A stretch of DNA of 64,000 nucleotides, taken from NCBI RefSeq assembly GCF_014892575.1, contig NZ_JADBGI010000003.1:84629-148628 (forward strand), given 5' to 3'. Position numbers and translations under genes: made by a program. Each line of letters opens with the position of its first letter. Position 1 is the first letter of the stretch. The DNA comes from Nocardiopsis coralli (GTDB taxonomy: Bacteria > Actinomycetota > Actinomycetes > Streptosporangiales > Streptosporangiaceae). Below are positions 27,680 to 36,772 of this stretch, one piece after another. Below the pieces are notes generated by a model. The model was not told the DNA's origin, did not search any database, and saw nothing but the letters and a program-made list of their open reading frames with translations.

Positions 27680-28762
27680 ATGCAGAATCCCCCGCCCCAT
27701 GACCCCAACGGCGTCCCCCACCCCGGCGGGAACCCGACGGGAGGCCAGGGGCCGTACCCGCAAGGGCCGCCTCCCCAGGGTCCGCCGCAGGGCCACCCGG
27801 CCGGCCCGTACCAGCCGGGACCGCCGCCCCCTCCGCCCGGGCAGCCCCCGTACGGGCACCCGCAGGGCGGCCACCCCTACGGTCCCGGTTTCCCGCCGCA
27901 CGGCCAGGGACAGCCGCCGTACGGGCCCGGGCAGCCTCCCTACGGTCCGGGGCAGCCCCCGTACGGCCCGGTACCGCCCCAGGGCGCCGGCGGCGGGATG
28001 TCGAAGGGCGCCAAGATCGCCCTCGTCGGCGGCGCCGGGGTGCTGGTCCTCGTGCTGGTCGCCGGCACCGTCGTCGCTCTCTCCCTGGGACAGGGCAGCG
28101 ACGAGACCGTCGCGTCGGCCGCCGACGACGAGGACCGGGACGAGGACGACGCACAGGGGGACGACGACGCCGGCGGCGAGAACGACGGCGCCCCTTCCGC
28201 CCCCTCCGACGGCGAGAGCGAGGTGTTCGAGGGCAGCGGGGACGAACTCGTCGAACTCGACCCACCGCACGCCGACCCCCAGATCCTCACCGTCGAGGGC
28301 AACGGCGACGGCATGGTCTCGGTCACCGTGGTCTCCGAGGACGGCGACGAGGTGGGCCACGCCAGCAGCCTGCGCGGGGAGGAAGGCGGCACCCGCACCA
28401 TCTACAACCACCGCGGGTACGACCACGAGATCACCGGACTCGACGTGCGCACCAGCAACGACTCCTGGACCCTCACCATCGAGCCCCTCGACTCCCTCGA
28501 CCCCTGGACCGACCCGGACGAACCCCTGGAGGGCAGCGGCCGCGACGTCGTGCTCATCGACTGGGACACCTCCGGCGTCGAACTGGAGATGGAGCACGAC
28601 GGGACGTCCAACTTCATCGTCTGGGGCGGGAACCCCGACGACGGGGTGACCGACCTGCTCGCCAACGAGATCGGCGAGGTCGACATGGGAGAACAGCTCT
28701 CCGACGGCACGACCCTGCTCGAGATCGACGCCGACGGGGACTGGACCCTCACCCCCGCCTAG
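27680..28762 (+). CDS. Membrane protein with proline-rich cytoplasmic region and acidic extracellular domain
   Basis: This is a 360-residue single-pass protein. Residues 1-105 are Pro/Gly/Gln/Tyr-rich with tandem GQPPYGP repeats. A membrane helix follows (KIALVGGAGVLVLVLVAGTVVALSL, about 112-137), then a very acidic linker (DDEDRDEDDAQGDDDAGG) and a beta-rich extracellular domain. That domain has two similar halves, each with a strand-D-x-x-W-T-L pattern (NDSWTLTIEPLDSL, GDWTLTPA). GGAG lies seven bases before the ATG at 27680. It is divergent from holB and convergent with MFS-tmk. I do not recognise the extracellular domain; surface sensing or envelope interaction is a guess. Confidence 0.7.
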   Translation: MQNPPPHDPNGVPHPGGNPTGGQGPYPQGPPPQGPPQGHPAGPYQPGPPPPPPGQPPYGHPQGGHPYGPGFPPHGQGQPPYGPGQPPYGPGQPPYGPVPPQGAGGGMSKGAKIALVGGAGVLVLVLVAGTVVALSLGQGSDETVASAADDEDRDEDDAQGDDDAGGENDGAPSAPSDGESEVFEGSGDELVELDPPHADPQILTVEGNGDGMVSVTVVSEDGDEVGHASSLRGEEGGTRTIYNHRGYDHEITGLDVRTSNDSWTLTIEPLDSLDPWTDPDEPLEGSGRDVVLIDWDTSGVELEMEHDGTSNFIVWGGNPDDGVTDLLANEIGEVDMGEQLSDGTTLLEIDADGDWTLTPA

Positions 28763-28768
28763 GCCCCT

Positions 28769-28830
28769 CGGGGATCTTGCTACTGGAGCCGGTTTCAGCG
28801 CTGACATTTACTCCAGTAGCAAGATCCCCG
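28769..28830. repeat. Perfect 20-bp inverted repeat, 62-bp element
   Basis: The arms at 28769-28788 and 28811-28830 are exact reverse complements (CGGGGATCTTGCTACTGGAG and its complement), separated by 22 bases that include CAGCGCTG. It lies 6 bases after the stop of the plus-strand gene. It is AT-richer than its surroundings and has no T-run, so it is not a typical terminator. The role is unknown. Confidence 0.75.
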
Positions 28831-28857
28831 CCGAACAGGTCGTGGACCCGCACACAC

Positions 28858-28891
28858 AGGAGGCCCCGGCACGCGCGTGCCGGGGCCTCCT
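28858..28891. terminator. Bidirectional terminator palindrome
   Basis: This is a perfect 34-bp palindrome with 17-bp arms (AGGAGGCCCCGGCACGC and its complement). It lies between two convergent genes, 15 bases before the MFS-tmk stop. No T-run follows on either side, but position and stem strength fit an actinobacterial bidirectional terminator. Confidence 0.7.
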
Positions 28892-28905
28892 CGTGGTTCC
28901 GGGGG

Positions 28906-31056
28906 TCAGTCCTCGTCGCGGATGATCGGGATCATGCCGGTGACCGCCTCGGAGCTGCTCGGCACCGGGTCCGGGAGCAGGCTGCGCACCCGCTTCTGGA
29001 TCTGCCGGGTGATCTTCTCCCGCGGCTCGCTCGCGTCCACGACCAGGTAACGGTCGGGGTCGGCGTCGGCCAGGGTCCGGAACTCGCGCCGCACCCGCTC
29101 GTGGAAGTCCACCGACTCCGACTCGATGCGGTCGGCGGGCCCGCCCAGGCGGCCCAGGCCGTCCTGGGGCCGCACGTCCAGCAGCACCGTCAGGTCGGGG
29201 ACGAGGTTCTGCGTGGCCCAGCGGTTGACCTCGCGCAGGTCGTCGATCTCCAGCTCACGGCCGGCCCCTTGGTAGGCGAGGGTGGAGTCGACGTAGCGGT
29301 CGCTGATGACCACGGCGCCGCGGCGCAGTGCGGGCAGGATCTCCTGCTCCACGTGGTCGGCCTTGTCCGCGGCGTAGAGCATCGCCTCTGCGCGCGGGGT
29401 GATGTGCGAGTTCTCCCGGTCCAGCAGGATCCCGCGCAGGCGCATGCCGAGCTTGGTCGCGCCCGGCTGGCGGGTCCCGACGACCTCGAAGCCCTGGTCG
29501 CGCAGCCACACGGTGAGCTCGCGGACCTGCGTGGACTTGCCGGCGCCCTCGCCGCCCTCGACGACCACGAACGCGCCGGGGGTGCGCACCTCGCCGTCGC
29601 CGTCGTCGGCGTTGGGGTCGATGCCGCGCAGGGCGGCGAACAGCTCCGGCAGCAGGCCCGGACCGGCCTCCGGGTCGTCCCGGTTGACCAGGCGGTGCGC
29701 CACCGCGCTGAGTACGAGCGCGACCAGGCCGACCGCGGTGAGCACGATGCCGGTGCCCCACAGGTCGTACTCCAGCTGCGCGCCGATCGGCACGGTGTGG
29801 TCACCCGCCAGCCCGGCGAGCACCGGGGCGAGCACGGCCGCGACCAGGAAGGTCAGGCGTGCGGCACCGTGCACGAACGCGAACGCGCGCTCGCGGTGGA
29901 CCGACTCCTCGGACGTGGTGCCGGCGGTCGAGGCGGCGGCGGTACCCAGCAGGCGCAGACCGGTTCCGGCGGCCACACCCGAACCGAACCCGAGCACCAG
30001 CACGAGCACGGCCGAGAGCACCATGTCCCAGACCAGGCCGGTGAACAGCAGCGCGATCGAGGCGAGCACGAGCACGAGCCCGAACAGGCGACGGCGGCTG
30101 AACTTCTTGAGCAGGCGCGGACCGGAGACCATGCCCAGGGCGACGCCGCCGAAGACCGCGGCGAAGAGCACACCGAACCCGCCGTTGCCGGCCCCGAGCG
30201 CCTCCACGTGGGCGCGGCCCACACCGATGACGGCGGCACCCGCGGCGACCGCGGTGAGCAGACCGACGACCAGGCCGCGGCCAAGCGCGGTGGCGCCGAC
30301 GTGGCGGGGACCGGTCAGTACCGAGGAGAGGACGGCACCGTCCCGGTTGGGGCTCGCCGCGGAGAGGCCGGGGTTGTGCTTGGGGATCGGCAGCGTCGCC
30401 ACGACGATCGCGGCGACGAAGAACGTGAGGCCGTTGAGGTAGAGCGCGATGTCGGCCTCGGGGTTGGCCAACGACGGAACGAGCGCGCCCAGGATGTTGC
30501 TGATCGAGGCCAGGGCGGCGAAGAGGAGCGCGGCCACCGGCGCGGTCATGTACGCGGCCAGCAGGGTGAGGCGGTTGGCCTCGGCGAGTTGGCGGCGCGG
30601 CACGAGGCTGGGGACGGTGGAGTCCTTGGCCGGGGTCCACAGCAGGGCGACGACCTCGGCGAGCAGGCTCGCGATGAACAGCCACTGCAGCGCGAACGCC
30701 GGCCACAGCAGGCCCACGACCGGGATGGACACGTAGAGCAGGCCGCGCACGACGTCGGCGCCGACCATGGTCCAGCGGCGGTCGAGCTTCTCGGCCAGTG
30801 CACCGGCCAGCGGGCTGAACAGGATCGACGGTGCGAGCTTGATGGCCACGACCGCGGCCACGGCGAGGTGGCCCGCAAGTGGCGCGGCGTCGGCGGTGAA
30901 GATCACCGCGAGCGACATCAGCGCCAGGAGGCTCAGCCAGTCACCCAGGCTGGAGAGGGAAAGCGAGATCCACAGCCTCCGGAAGGATGTGATCGCCAGG
31001 ACGTTGCGCGCCTCGGACGGCGCTCCCAAGGGTGCAGATCTGCTCATAGCGCTCAC
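28906..31056 (-). CDS. tmk: Fused MFS transporter and dTMP kinase
   Basis: This 716-residue two-part protein has an N-terminal MFS-type transporter (about residues 20-470, twelve predicted helices; SSLGDWLSLLALMSLAV, LAGALAEKLDRRW). It is joined by a charged linker to thymidylate kinase (about 490-700), which makes dTDP from dTMP. The kinase part shows VVVEGGEGAGKSTQ, GTRQPGATKLGMRLRGILLD, SDRYVDSTLAYQGAGRE and a D-V-R-P-Q-D-G-L lid region. The fusion is known in streptomycetes and relatives. What the transporter moves, and why it is fused, are not known. The GTG at 31056 or ATG at 31047 may be the start; both have weak ribosome sites. It follows topA by about 225 bases. Confidence 0.92.
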   Translation of the reverse strand: MSAMSRSAPLGAPSEARNVLAITSFRRLWISLSLSSLGDWLSLLALMSLAVIFTADAAPLAGHLAVAAVVAIKLAPSILFSPLAGALAEKLDRRWTMVGADVVRGLLYVSIPVVGLLWPAFALQWLFIASLLAEVVALLWTPAKDSTVPSLVPRRQLAEANRLTLLAAYMTAPVAALLFAALASISNILGALVPSLANPEADIALYLNGLTFFVAAIVVATLPIPKHNPGLSAASPNRDGAVLSSVLTGPRHVGATALGRGLVVGLLTAVAAGAAVIGVGRAHVEALGAGNGGFGVLFAAVFGGVALGMVSGPRLLKKFSRRRLFGLVLVLASIALLFTGLVWDMVLSAVLVLVLGFGSGVAAGTGLRLLGTAAASTAGTTSEESVHRERAFAFVHGAARLTFLVAAVLAPVLAGLAGDHTVPIGAQLEYDLWGTGIVLTAVGLVALVLSAVAHRLVNRDDPEAGPGLLPELFAALRGIDPNADDGDGEVRTPGAFVVVEGGEGAGKSTQVRELTVWLRDQGFEVVGTRQPGATKLGMRLRGILLDRENSHITPRAEAMLYAADKADHVEQEILPALRRGAVVISDRYVDSTLAYQGAGRELEIDDLREVNRWATQNLVPDLTVLLDVRPQDGLGRLGGPADRIESESVDFHERVRREFRTLADADPDRYLVVDASEPREKITRQIQKRVRSLLPDPVPSSSEAVTGMIPIIRDED

Positions 31057-31227
31057 GATTATCGATGAGGGGAGAGGGAAGTGCGGGCCGATCGACCCGC
31101 ACGAAGTATTTCGGTGGGCGTTGACAGGGTTCGCTTACGTTTCAGCTTCCCCGTCCGCCTCACCCAGACTAGTACGGCGCGGCAACACGGCACAGTTCAC
31201 GATCGTCACGAGGGGATCTCGGACACG

Positions 31228-31260
31228 GCACGGCCCGCCCCCGTGGAGGGCGGACCGTGC
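31228..31260 (-). terminator. Hairpin downstream of topA
   Basis: GCACGGCCCGCCC and GGGCGGACCGTGC form a 13-bp stem with one mismatch and a 7-base loop. It lies 21 bases past the topA stop on the minus strand. Confidence 0.55.
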
Positions 31261-31281
31261 ATGTGCGTACCGGTGACCGGG

Positions 31282-34095
31282 TCAGGCCTCGTCGGACCCC
31301 GTCGAGGTGCTCTTGGGCTCCCCGGTCTTCTTCGCGGCCGGCTTCTTGGCCGTCGACTTCTTGGTGGTCGAGGCCTTCTTGGTGGTGGTGCTCTTCTTCG
31401 CCGCGGTCTTCTTGGCCGGCGCCTTCTTCTTGGCGGGGGCCTTCGCGCGGCGCTCGGCGAGCAGTTCGGCGGCGCGCAGGTCGCTCAGGGACTCGACCTC
31501 GTCGCCCTTGCGCAGGGAGGCGTTGATCTCCCCGTCGGTGACGTAGGGCCCGAACCGGCCGTCCTTGACGACCATCTTCACGCCGGAGGCCGGGTCCTCG
31601 CCCAGCTCGCGCAGCGGCGGGGCGGCGGCGCGGCGTCCGCGCTGCTTGGGCTTGTCGAAGAGCTCCTTGGCCTGCTCCGGGGTGACCGTGAAGATCTGGT
31701 CCTCGGTCTCCAGGGAACGGCTGTCGGTGCCCTTCTTCAGGTAGGGACCGAAGCGGCCGTTCTGCGCGGTGACCTCCTCGCCGTCGACCTCGCCGACCAG
31801 GCGGGGCAGCGACAGCAGGCGCAGCGCGTCCTCGAGGGTGACGGTGTCCAGGTCCATGCCCTTGAACAGGGAGCTCGTGCGCGGCTTGACCTTGGCCTTG
31901 CTCTTGGGCTTGCTCTCGCCCTCGGCCGGCTCCTCCAGCACCTCGGTGACGTAGGGGCCGAAGCGGCCGGTCTTGGCCAGGATCGCGCGCCCGGTCTCGG
32001 GGTCGGTGCCGAGCTCGCGGTCGCCGCTGGGCTGGGCGAACAGCTCCTCGGCCTTCTCCTGGGTGAGCTCGTCGGGCGCCAGGTCCTCGGGCACGTTGAC
32101 GCGCTCGCCGTCGCGGTCCAGGTAGGGCCCGTAACGCCCGACCCGCAGGAGGATGTCGGTGCCCGGAACGGGCACGGAGCTGATCTCCTTGGGGTCGATG
32201 TCGGCGAGCTGGTCCCCCACGAGGTCCTTCAGCCCGACCTCGGACTCGCCCTCGGGGGTCTCGCCGCCGAAGTAGAAACGGCGCAGCCACGGAAGGCTCT
32301 GAGCGTCACCCCGGGCGATGTCGTCGAGCACGTCCTCCAGGCGGGCGGTGAACTCGTAGTCCACCAGGTTGCCGAAGTGGCGCTCCAGCAGCTGCACGAC
32401 GGCGAAGGCCAGGAAGGACGGCACCAGGGCCGTGCCCTTCTTGAACACGTACCCGCGGTCGAGGATCGTGCCGATGATCGAGGCGTAGGTGGAGGGGCGG
32501 CCGATCTCCCGCTCCTCCAGCTCCTTGACCAGGGTCGCCTCGGTGTAGCGCGCCGGCGGGCGGGTGGAGTGGCCCTCCGCCTCCAGGCTCTCGGCCTTGA
32601 GCGGGGCGCCCTCCTCCATCGAGGGCAGGCGGCGCTCGCGGTCGTCGAGGTCTGCGGCCGGGTCGTCGGAGCCCTCCACGTAGGCCTTGAGGAAGCCGTG
32701 GAAGGTGATGACCTTGCCCGTCGCGGTGAACTCGGCGGTCTCACCGGCGCTGGAGGTGCCCTCGATGCGGACGGTGACGGACTCACCGACGGCGTCCTTC
32801 ATCTGGGAGGCGACGGTGCGCTTCCAGATGAGCTCGTACAGGCGCCCTTCGGGGCCGTTGAGGCCGACCTCGGCGGGCGTACGGAACGTGTCGCCGGCCG
32901 GGCGGATGGCCTCGTGCGCCTCCTGGGCGTTCTTGACCTTCTTCGCGTACACCCGGGGCTTGTCCGGCAGGTAGTCGCCGCCGTAGAGGCGCCGCACCTG
33001 GTCGCGGGCGGCCTTGACGGCGCTCTCCGACAGCGTGGTGCTGTCGGTACGCATGTAGGTGATGTAACCGTTCTCGTACAGGCGCTGCGCGACCTGCATC
33101 GTCTGTTTGGAGGACAGCCCGAGCTTGCGGGAGGCCTCCTGCTGCAGCGTCGTGGTGCGGAACGGCGCGTAGGGCGAGCGGCGGTAGGGCTTGCGCTCGA
33201 CCGAACTGACCGCGAACCCGGCCCCGTCCAGTCGGGACGCGAGCCCGCGGGCGGCCTGCTCGTCCAGGTGGTGCACGTCGCGGTCGGAGCGCAGGGCACC
33301 CTGCGGGCTGAAGTCGCGGCCCACGGCCACTCGGCGGCCGTCCACCGACATCAGGGTGGCGGGGAAGGTCGCGGGGCCGTCGGAGGCGCCGGAACCGGTG
33401 GCGTCGAAGACCGCCTTGAGGTCCCAGTACTCAGCGGAGGTGAAGGCGATGCGCTCGCGCTCGCGCTCGACCACCAGGCGGGTGGCCACCGACTGCACAC
33501 GGCCCGCCGAGAGCTTCGGCATGACCTTCTTCCACAGCACCGGCGAGACCTCGTAGCCGTAGAGGCGGTCGAGGATGCGCCGGGTCTCCTGTGCGCTGAC
33601 CAGGCGGGTGTTGAGCTCGCGGGTGTTGTCGGCGGCGCGCTGGATCGCGTCCTTGGTGATCTCGTTGAAGACCATGCGGCGGACGGGGATCTTCGGCTTG
33701 AGTTCCTCGCGCAGGTGCCAGGCGATCGCCTCGCCCTCGCGGTCCTCATCTGTCGCGAGCAGGAGCTCGTCGGCGTCGGCCATGAGCTCCTTGAGCTTCT
33801 TGACGTGCGCCTTCTTGTCGGTGTTGACGACGTAGAGCGGCTCGAAGTCGCCGTCGACGTCCACGCCGAGGCGCGCCCAGGCCTGGCCCTTGTACTTGGC
33901 CGGGATCTCTGCGGCCTTGGTCGGCAGGTCACGGATGTGACCGATGCTGGACTCCACGACGTAGCCGCGCCCCAGATAGCCGGCGATGGTCTTCGCCTTG
34001 GCGGGGGACTCGACGATGACGAGCGCGGTGCCCTCGCCCTGACGTCCGCTGTCCTTGGAGCCGTTCTTGCCGGCGCTGCCCTTCGTGGCTGGCAC
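31282..34095 (-). CDS. topA: DNA topoisomerase I (type IA)
   Basis: Topoisomerase I relaxes negatively supercoiled DNA by single-strand passage. The 937-residue protein has an N-terminal TOPRIM domain (LVIVESPAKAKTI, ATDEDREGEAIAWH with the acidic triad near 116-120) and the GYEVSPVLWKK and LSAGRVQSVATRLV motifs. The catalytic Tyr347 lies in GYITYMRTDSTTLS. The C-terminal half contains repeated FGPYV-type modules (GRFGPYVT, GRYGPYLD, GRFGPYLK) in place of zinc fingers. It ends in a long Lys/Ala-rich tail, as in mycobacterial and streptomycete TopA, where the tail aids DNA binding. The ATG at 34095 gives MPATKGSAGK. Confidence 0.97.
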   Translation of the reverse strand: MPATKGSAGKNGSKDSGRQGEGTALVIVESPAKAKTIAGYLGRGYVVESSIGHIRDLPTKAAEIPAKYKGQAWARLGVDVDGDFEPLYVVNTDKKAHVKKLKELMADADELLLATDEDREGEAIAWHLREELKPKIPVRRMVFNEITKDAIQRAADNTRELNTRLVSAQETRRILDRLYGYEVSPVLWKKVMPKLSAGRVQSVATRLVVERERERIAFTSAEYWDLKAVFDATGSGASDGPATFPATLMSVDGRRVAVGRDFSPQGALRSDRDVHHLDEQAARGLASRLDGAGFAVSSVERKPYRRSPYAPFRTTTLQQEASRKLGLSSKQTMQVAQRLYENGYITYMRTDSTTLSESAVKAARDQVRRLYGGDYLPDKPRVYAKKVKNAQEAHEAIRPAGDTFRTPAEVGLNGPEGRLYELIWKRTVASQMKDAVGESVTVRIEGTSSAGETAEFTATGKVITFHGFLKAYVEGSDDPAADLDDRERRLPSMEEGAPLKAESLEAEGHSTRPPARYTEATLVKELEEREIGRPSTYASIIGTILDRGYVFKKGTALVPSFLAFAVVQLLERHFGNLVDYEFTARLEDVLDDIARGDAQSLPWLRRFYFGGETPEGESEVGLKDLVGDQLADIDPKEISSVPVPGTDILLRVGRYGPYLDRDGERVNVPEDLAPDELTQEKAEELFAQPSGDRELGTDPETGRAILAKTGRFGPYVTEVLEEPAEGESKPKSKAKVKPRTSSLFKGMDLDTVTLEDALRLLSLPRLVGEVDGEEVTAQNGRFGPYLKKGTDSRSLETEDQIFTVTPEQAKELFDKPKQRGRRAAAPPLRELGEDPASGVKMVVKDGRFGPYVTDGEINASLRKGDEVESLSDLRAAELLAERRAKAPAKKKAPAKKTAAKKSTTTKKASTTKKSTAKKPAAKKTGEPKSTSTGSDEA

Positions 34096-34434
34096 GCTGT
34101 TCCCCTACGTCTAGCCTTACCTGATCTGTTCGGCTGTGGTCCGTCGGTGTTCCGTGGGAACCGACAGTAACCGAATACCGGGCCCTCCCCCGTCGGTGGG
34201 ACTCCGGGGCGTGCCCTGTGCGCACGGGAGACGTGTCACCACTGCCGCCCGGACCCCACCGGCACCCGCAGAATAAGCGTTCGAGGCACCGGTACCGGCC
34301 CGTAACCCCGAACAGCGCGGACGGCGGCGAGGGCCTCAGCCCTTCCACCGCCTCTGTCGAGCACCCGGAACGCCACATCAGGGTGACTTCGATCACACTT
34401 GTCGGCGCTCGCTCTGCCCGCTACCGAAATGCGG

Positions 34435-34466
34435 CGAGTCCTCCCGGAAATTCCCGGGAGGACTCG
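34435..34466 (-). terminator. Inverted repeat downstream of polychaplin
   Basis: CGAGTCCTCCCGG and CCGGGAGGACTCG are perfect 13-bp arms with a 6-base AT-rich loop (AAATTC). It lies about 260 bases past the polychaplin stop and 340 bases upstream of topA. It is probably a terminator separating the two transcription units, although a regulatory role in the topA upstream region cannot be excluded. Confidence 0.5.
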
Positions 34467-34509
34467 ACTGTGTTCCACGCCTGTTCTCGAGTGGAGGTCA
34501 CCCCGCTCC

Positions 34510-34623
34510 CCCGCGGTCCACCGCGACATCTGCGAGCAGGGGTGCGGAGGCGACCACCCTCGGTGGGGCCGTTCCCGTGGTGGGGCGCCTCAGGTCTCCC
34601 GCGGTCCACCGCGACCTCTGCGA
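34510..34623. repeat. 26-bp direct repeat, two copies
   Basis: CCCGCGGTCCACCGCGAC-(A/C)TCTGCGA occurs at 34510-34535 and 34598-34623 with a single mismatch and a period of 88 bases. Each copy contains its own small inverted repeat (CGCGGTCCACCGCG). The region is non-coding: from 34096 to 34721 I see no gene, only this repeat, the 34435 hairpin and the topA promoter area. Confidence 0.5.
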
Positions 34624-34721
34624 CCAACAGAGGCGGGACACCTTCGGCTCCCCTGGCCCCGGCCTGCACGCCGGGACCCGCCACGCTCACGGCCCCGAGT
34701 GGGGCGCGTTCGGCTCGGGCC

Positions 34722-36431
34722 TTACAGGCCCAGGCCCGCGGCGCCCAGCAGGGCGTCGACCGGGTTCCCCTGGTCGCCCATCGGGGCCTCGGGCAGCTCG
34801 GCACCCTCGAGAGCCTCGGGGGCCTCCTCCAGCGGCGCCTCCTCGACGGGCGCCTCCTCGACCGGAGCCTCCTCGGCGGGCGCCTCCTCGACGGGGGCTT
34901 CCTCGACCGGAGCCTCCTCGGCGGGGGCCTCCTCCAGCGGGGCCTCCTCCGCGGGGGCCTCCTCGGCCGCCGGCTCCTGCGTCTCCTGCAGGTCGTAGTC
35001 GACCGGCAGCTGCTCGGAGACCGGGACCTCGGGCAGCTGGTCCACGACCGGCAGGCCCTCCAGCGCGGACTGCTCCTCGGTCGCGCTCTGGTGCTCGACC
35101 TCGGCCTCGGTGTCGGGCGCGTTCGCGCCGGCCACACCCAGGACGCCGATGCCGTTGCCCGCGGCGTTCACCGGAACGTCCAGGTCGCCCACCAGCTGGT
35201 TGCCGCCCAGCACCGAACCGTTGCCGGAGGAGCGCACGTCCTGGTGCTGCCCCTCGACCTCGGCCTCGGTGTCGGTCGCGTTCGCGCCGGCCACACCCAG
35301 GACGCCGATGCCGTTGCCCGTGGCGTTCACCGGAACGTCCAGGTCGCCCACCAGCTGGTTGCCGCCCAGCACCGAACCGTTGCCGGAGGAGCGCACGTCC
35401 TGGTGCTGCCCCTCGACCTCGGCCTCGGTGTCCGTGGCGTTCGCGCCGGAGACACCCAGGGCGCTGCTCGCGTTGCCGGACAGGGTCACCGGGACGTCGC
35501 CGTCGACGACGGCCTGGTTGCCGCCCAGGAGCGAACCGTTGCCGGAGGCGCGCACGTCCTGGTGCTGCTCCTCGACCTCGGCCTCGGTGTCCGTGGCGTT
35601 CGCGCCGGAGACACCCAGGGCGCTGATCGCGTTGCCGGACAGGTTCACCGGGACGTCGCCGTCGACCACGGCCTGGTTGCCGCCCAGGAGCGAACCGTTC
35701 CCGGACGTGGCGATCGAGTCGTCGTCGTGCTTGATCGGCGCGGCCTGCTGGAGCACGCCGGCGTCCACCCCGGAGGTGTCCGCGGCGGGCAGCAGCTGCG
35801 CGTTCTCGGCGGCCTCACCGAGCACGTCCGTGGCGGAGACGTCGCTCGGCGCGGACTGGTGCTCGACCTCGGCCTCGGTGTCCGTGGCGTTGGCGCCCGC
35901 GACGCCGCCCAGGGCACCGACCGCGTTGCCGGTCGCGTTCACCGGCACGTCGGCGTCGACGCCCAGCTGGTTGCCGCCCAGCACCGAACCGTTGCCGGAG
36001 GAGTGGGTGTCGTGGTGGCCGTGGTCCTCGACCTCGGCGCTGGTGTCGGGCGCGTTGGCACCGGCGATCCCGCCGACCGCGCCGACCGCGTTGCCGGTCG
36101 CGTTCACCGGCACGTCGGCGTCGACGCCCAGCTGGTTGCCGCCCAGCACCGAACCGTTGCCGGAGGAGTGGATGTCGTGGTCGCCGTGGTCCTCGACCTC
36201 GGCGCTGGTGTCGGTCGCGTTGGCACCGGCGATCCCGCCGACCGCGCCGACCGCGTTGCCGGACAGGTTCACCGGGACGTCGCCGTTGACGACGGCCTGG
36301 TTGCCGCCCAGGAGCGAACCGTTCCCCGAGGTCGCGGCGCCGGTGTCGGCGAAGGCGACCCCGCTGCCCAGGGCGACGAAGCCCGCCGCCAGGAGCAGGG
36401 ACTTGGCGGATGTGCTGGCCCACTGACGCAT
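34722..36431 (-). CDS. Polychaplin: seven cysteine-free chaplin repeats and an acidic EAP-repeat tail
   Basis: This is a 569-residue secreted protein. The signal peptide is residues 1-28 (cleavage near VAFA-DTG). Three 55-residue chaplin repeats (about 29-193), a 45-residue spacer, four 53-residue repeats (about 238-450) and a tail of EEAPxEEAP units follow, ending in PVDALLGAAGLGL. Each repeat keeps SGNGS(L/V)LGGNQ, DVPV(N/T) and a GAN motif. The cysteines of normal chaplins are replaced (LSGN or NATGN for CGN, GANA for ANC). There is no LPxTG or LAxTG signal or transmembrane anchor. AAGGAAG precedes the ATG at 36431. It probably forms a multivalent hydrophobic surface layer or fibre without disulfides. 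The gene lies next to an anchored chaplin. Confidence 0.85.
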   Translation of the reverse strand: MRQWASTSAKSLLLAAGFVALGSGVAFADTGAATSGNGSLLGGNQAVVNGDVPVNLSGNAVGAVGGIAGANATDTSAEVEDHGDHDIHSSGNGSVLGGNQLGVDADVPVNATGNAVGAVGGIAGANAPDTSAEVEDHGHHDTHSSGNGSVLGGNQLGVDADVPVNATGNAVGALGGVAGANATDTEAEVEHQSAPSDVSATDVLGEAAENAQLLPAADTSGVDAGVLQQAAPIKHDDDSIATSGNGSLLGGNQAVVDGDVPVNLSGNAISALGVSGANATDTEAEVEEQHQDVRASGNGSLLGGNQAVVDGDVPVTLSGNASSALGVSGANATDTEAEVEGQHQDVRSSGNGSVLGGNQLVGDLDVPVNATGNGIGVLGVAGANATDTEAEVEGQHQDVRSSGNGSVLGGNQLVGDLDVPVNAAGNGIGVLGVAGANAPDTEAEVEHQSATEEQSALEGLPVVDQLPEVPVSEQLPVDYDLQETQEPAAEEAPAEEAPLEEAPAEEAPVEEAPVEEAPAEEAPVEEAPVEEAPLEEAPEALEGAELPEAPMGDQGNPVDALLGAAGLGL

Positions 36432-36772
36432 GTGGGACTTCCTTTCGAGAGTTCGGGAAAAGCGTTCTGCTGTTGCTGAGAAGGTTGTGCCGCCGGATCC
36501 GGGCCGTCCGTTGCCCCTGGCTGGGGAACGGCGCCCCGGTCCGACCGGGGAGCATCCGGTCGGCCGCGCACCTGGACGGTGCGTGTCTGCCGGGTCGAGG
36601 AGCGCGCCGCCACCGGTGACCACTGGAGGTGGCCCGGCGCCCGCGCCCTGTCCGATCAACCCCGCCCCTTCCGGGACGGCGGCTGACGTGAACCCCGCGA
36701 ACATGGCCTCTGACCCGTGCTGCGGGACTCGCGTCAACCCCCGGGCCGCACGGCGGCGGCCCGGGAGGCCGA

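Noticed and set aside
26360..28807. Minus-strand extension of holB to 815 residues
   Set aside because: The extra 5' part is antisense to the proline-rich membrane protein gene; holB proper starts at the GTG near 27532 with VFDDLVGQ.
34722..36431. A sortase signal at the end of the polychaplin
   Set aside because: The C-terminus PVDALLGAAGLGL has no LPxTG or LAxTG pentapeptide, and no basic tail follows.
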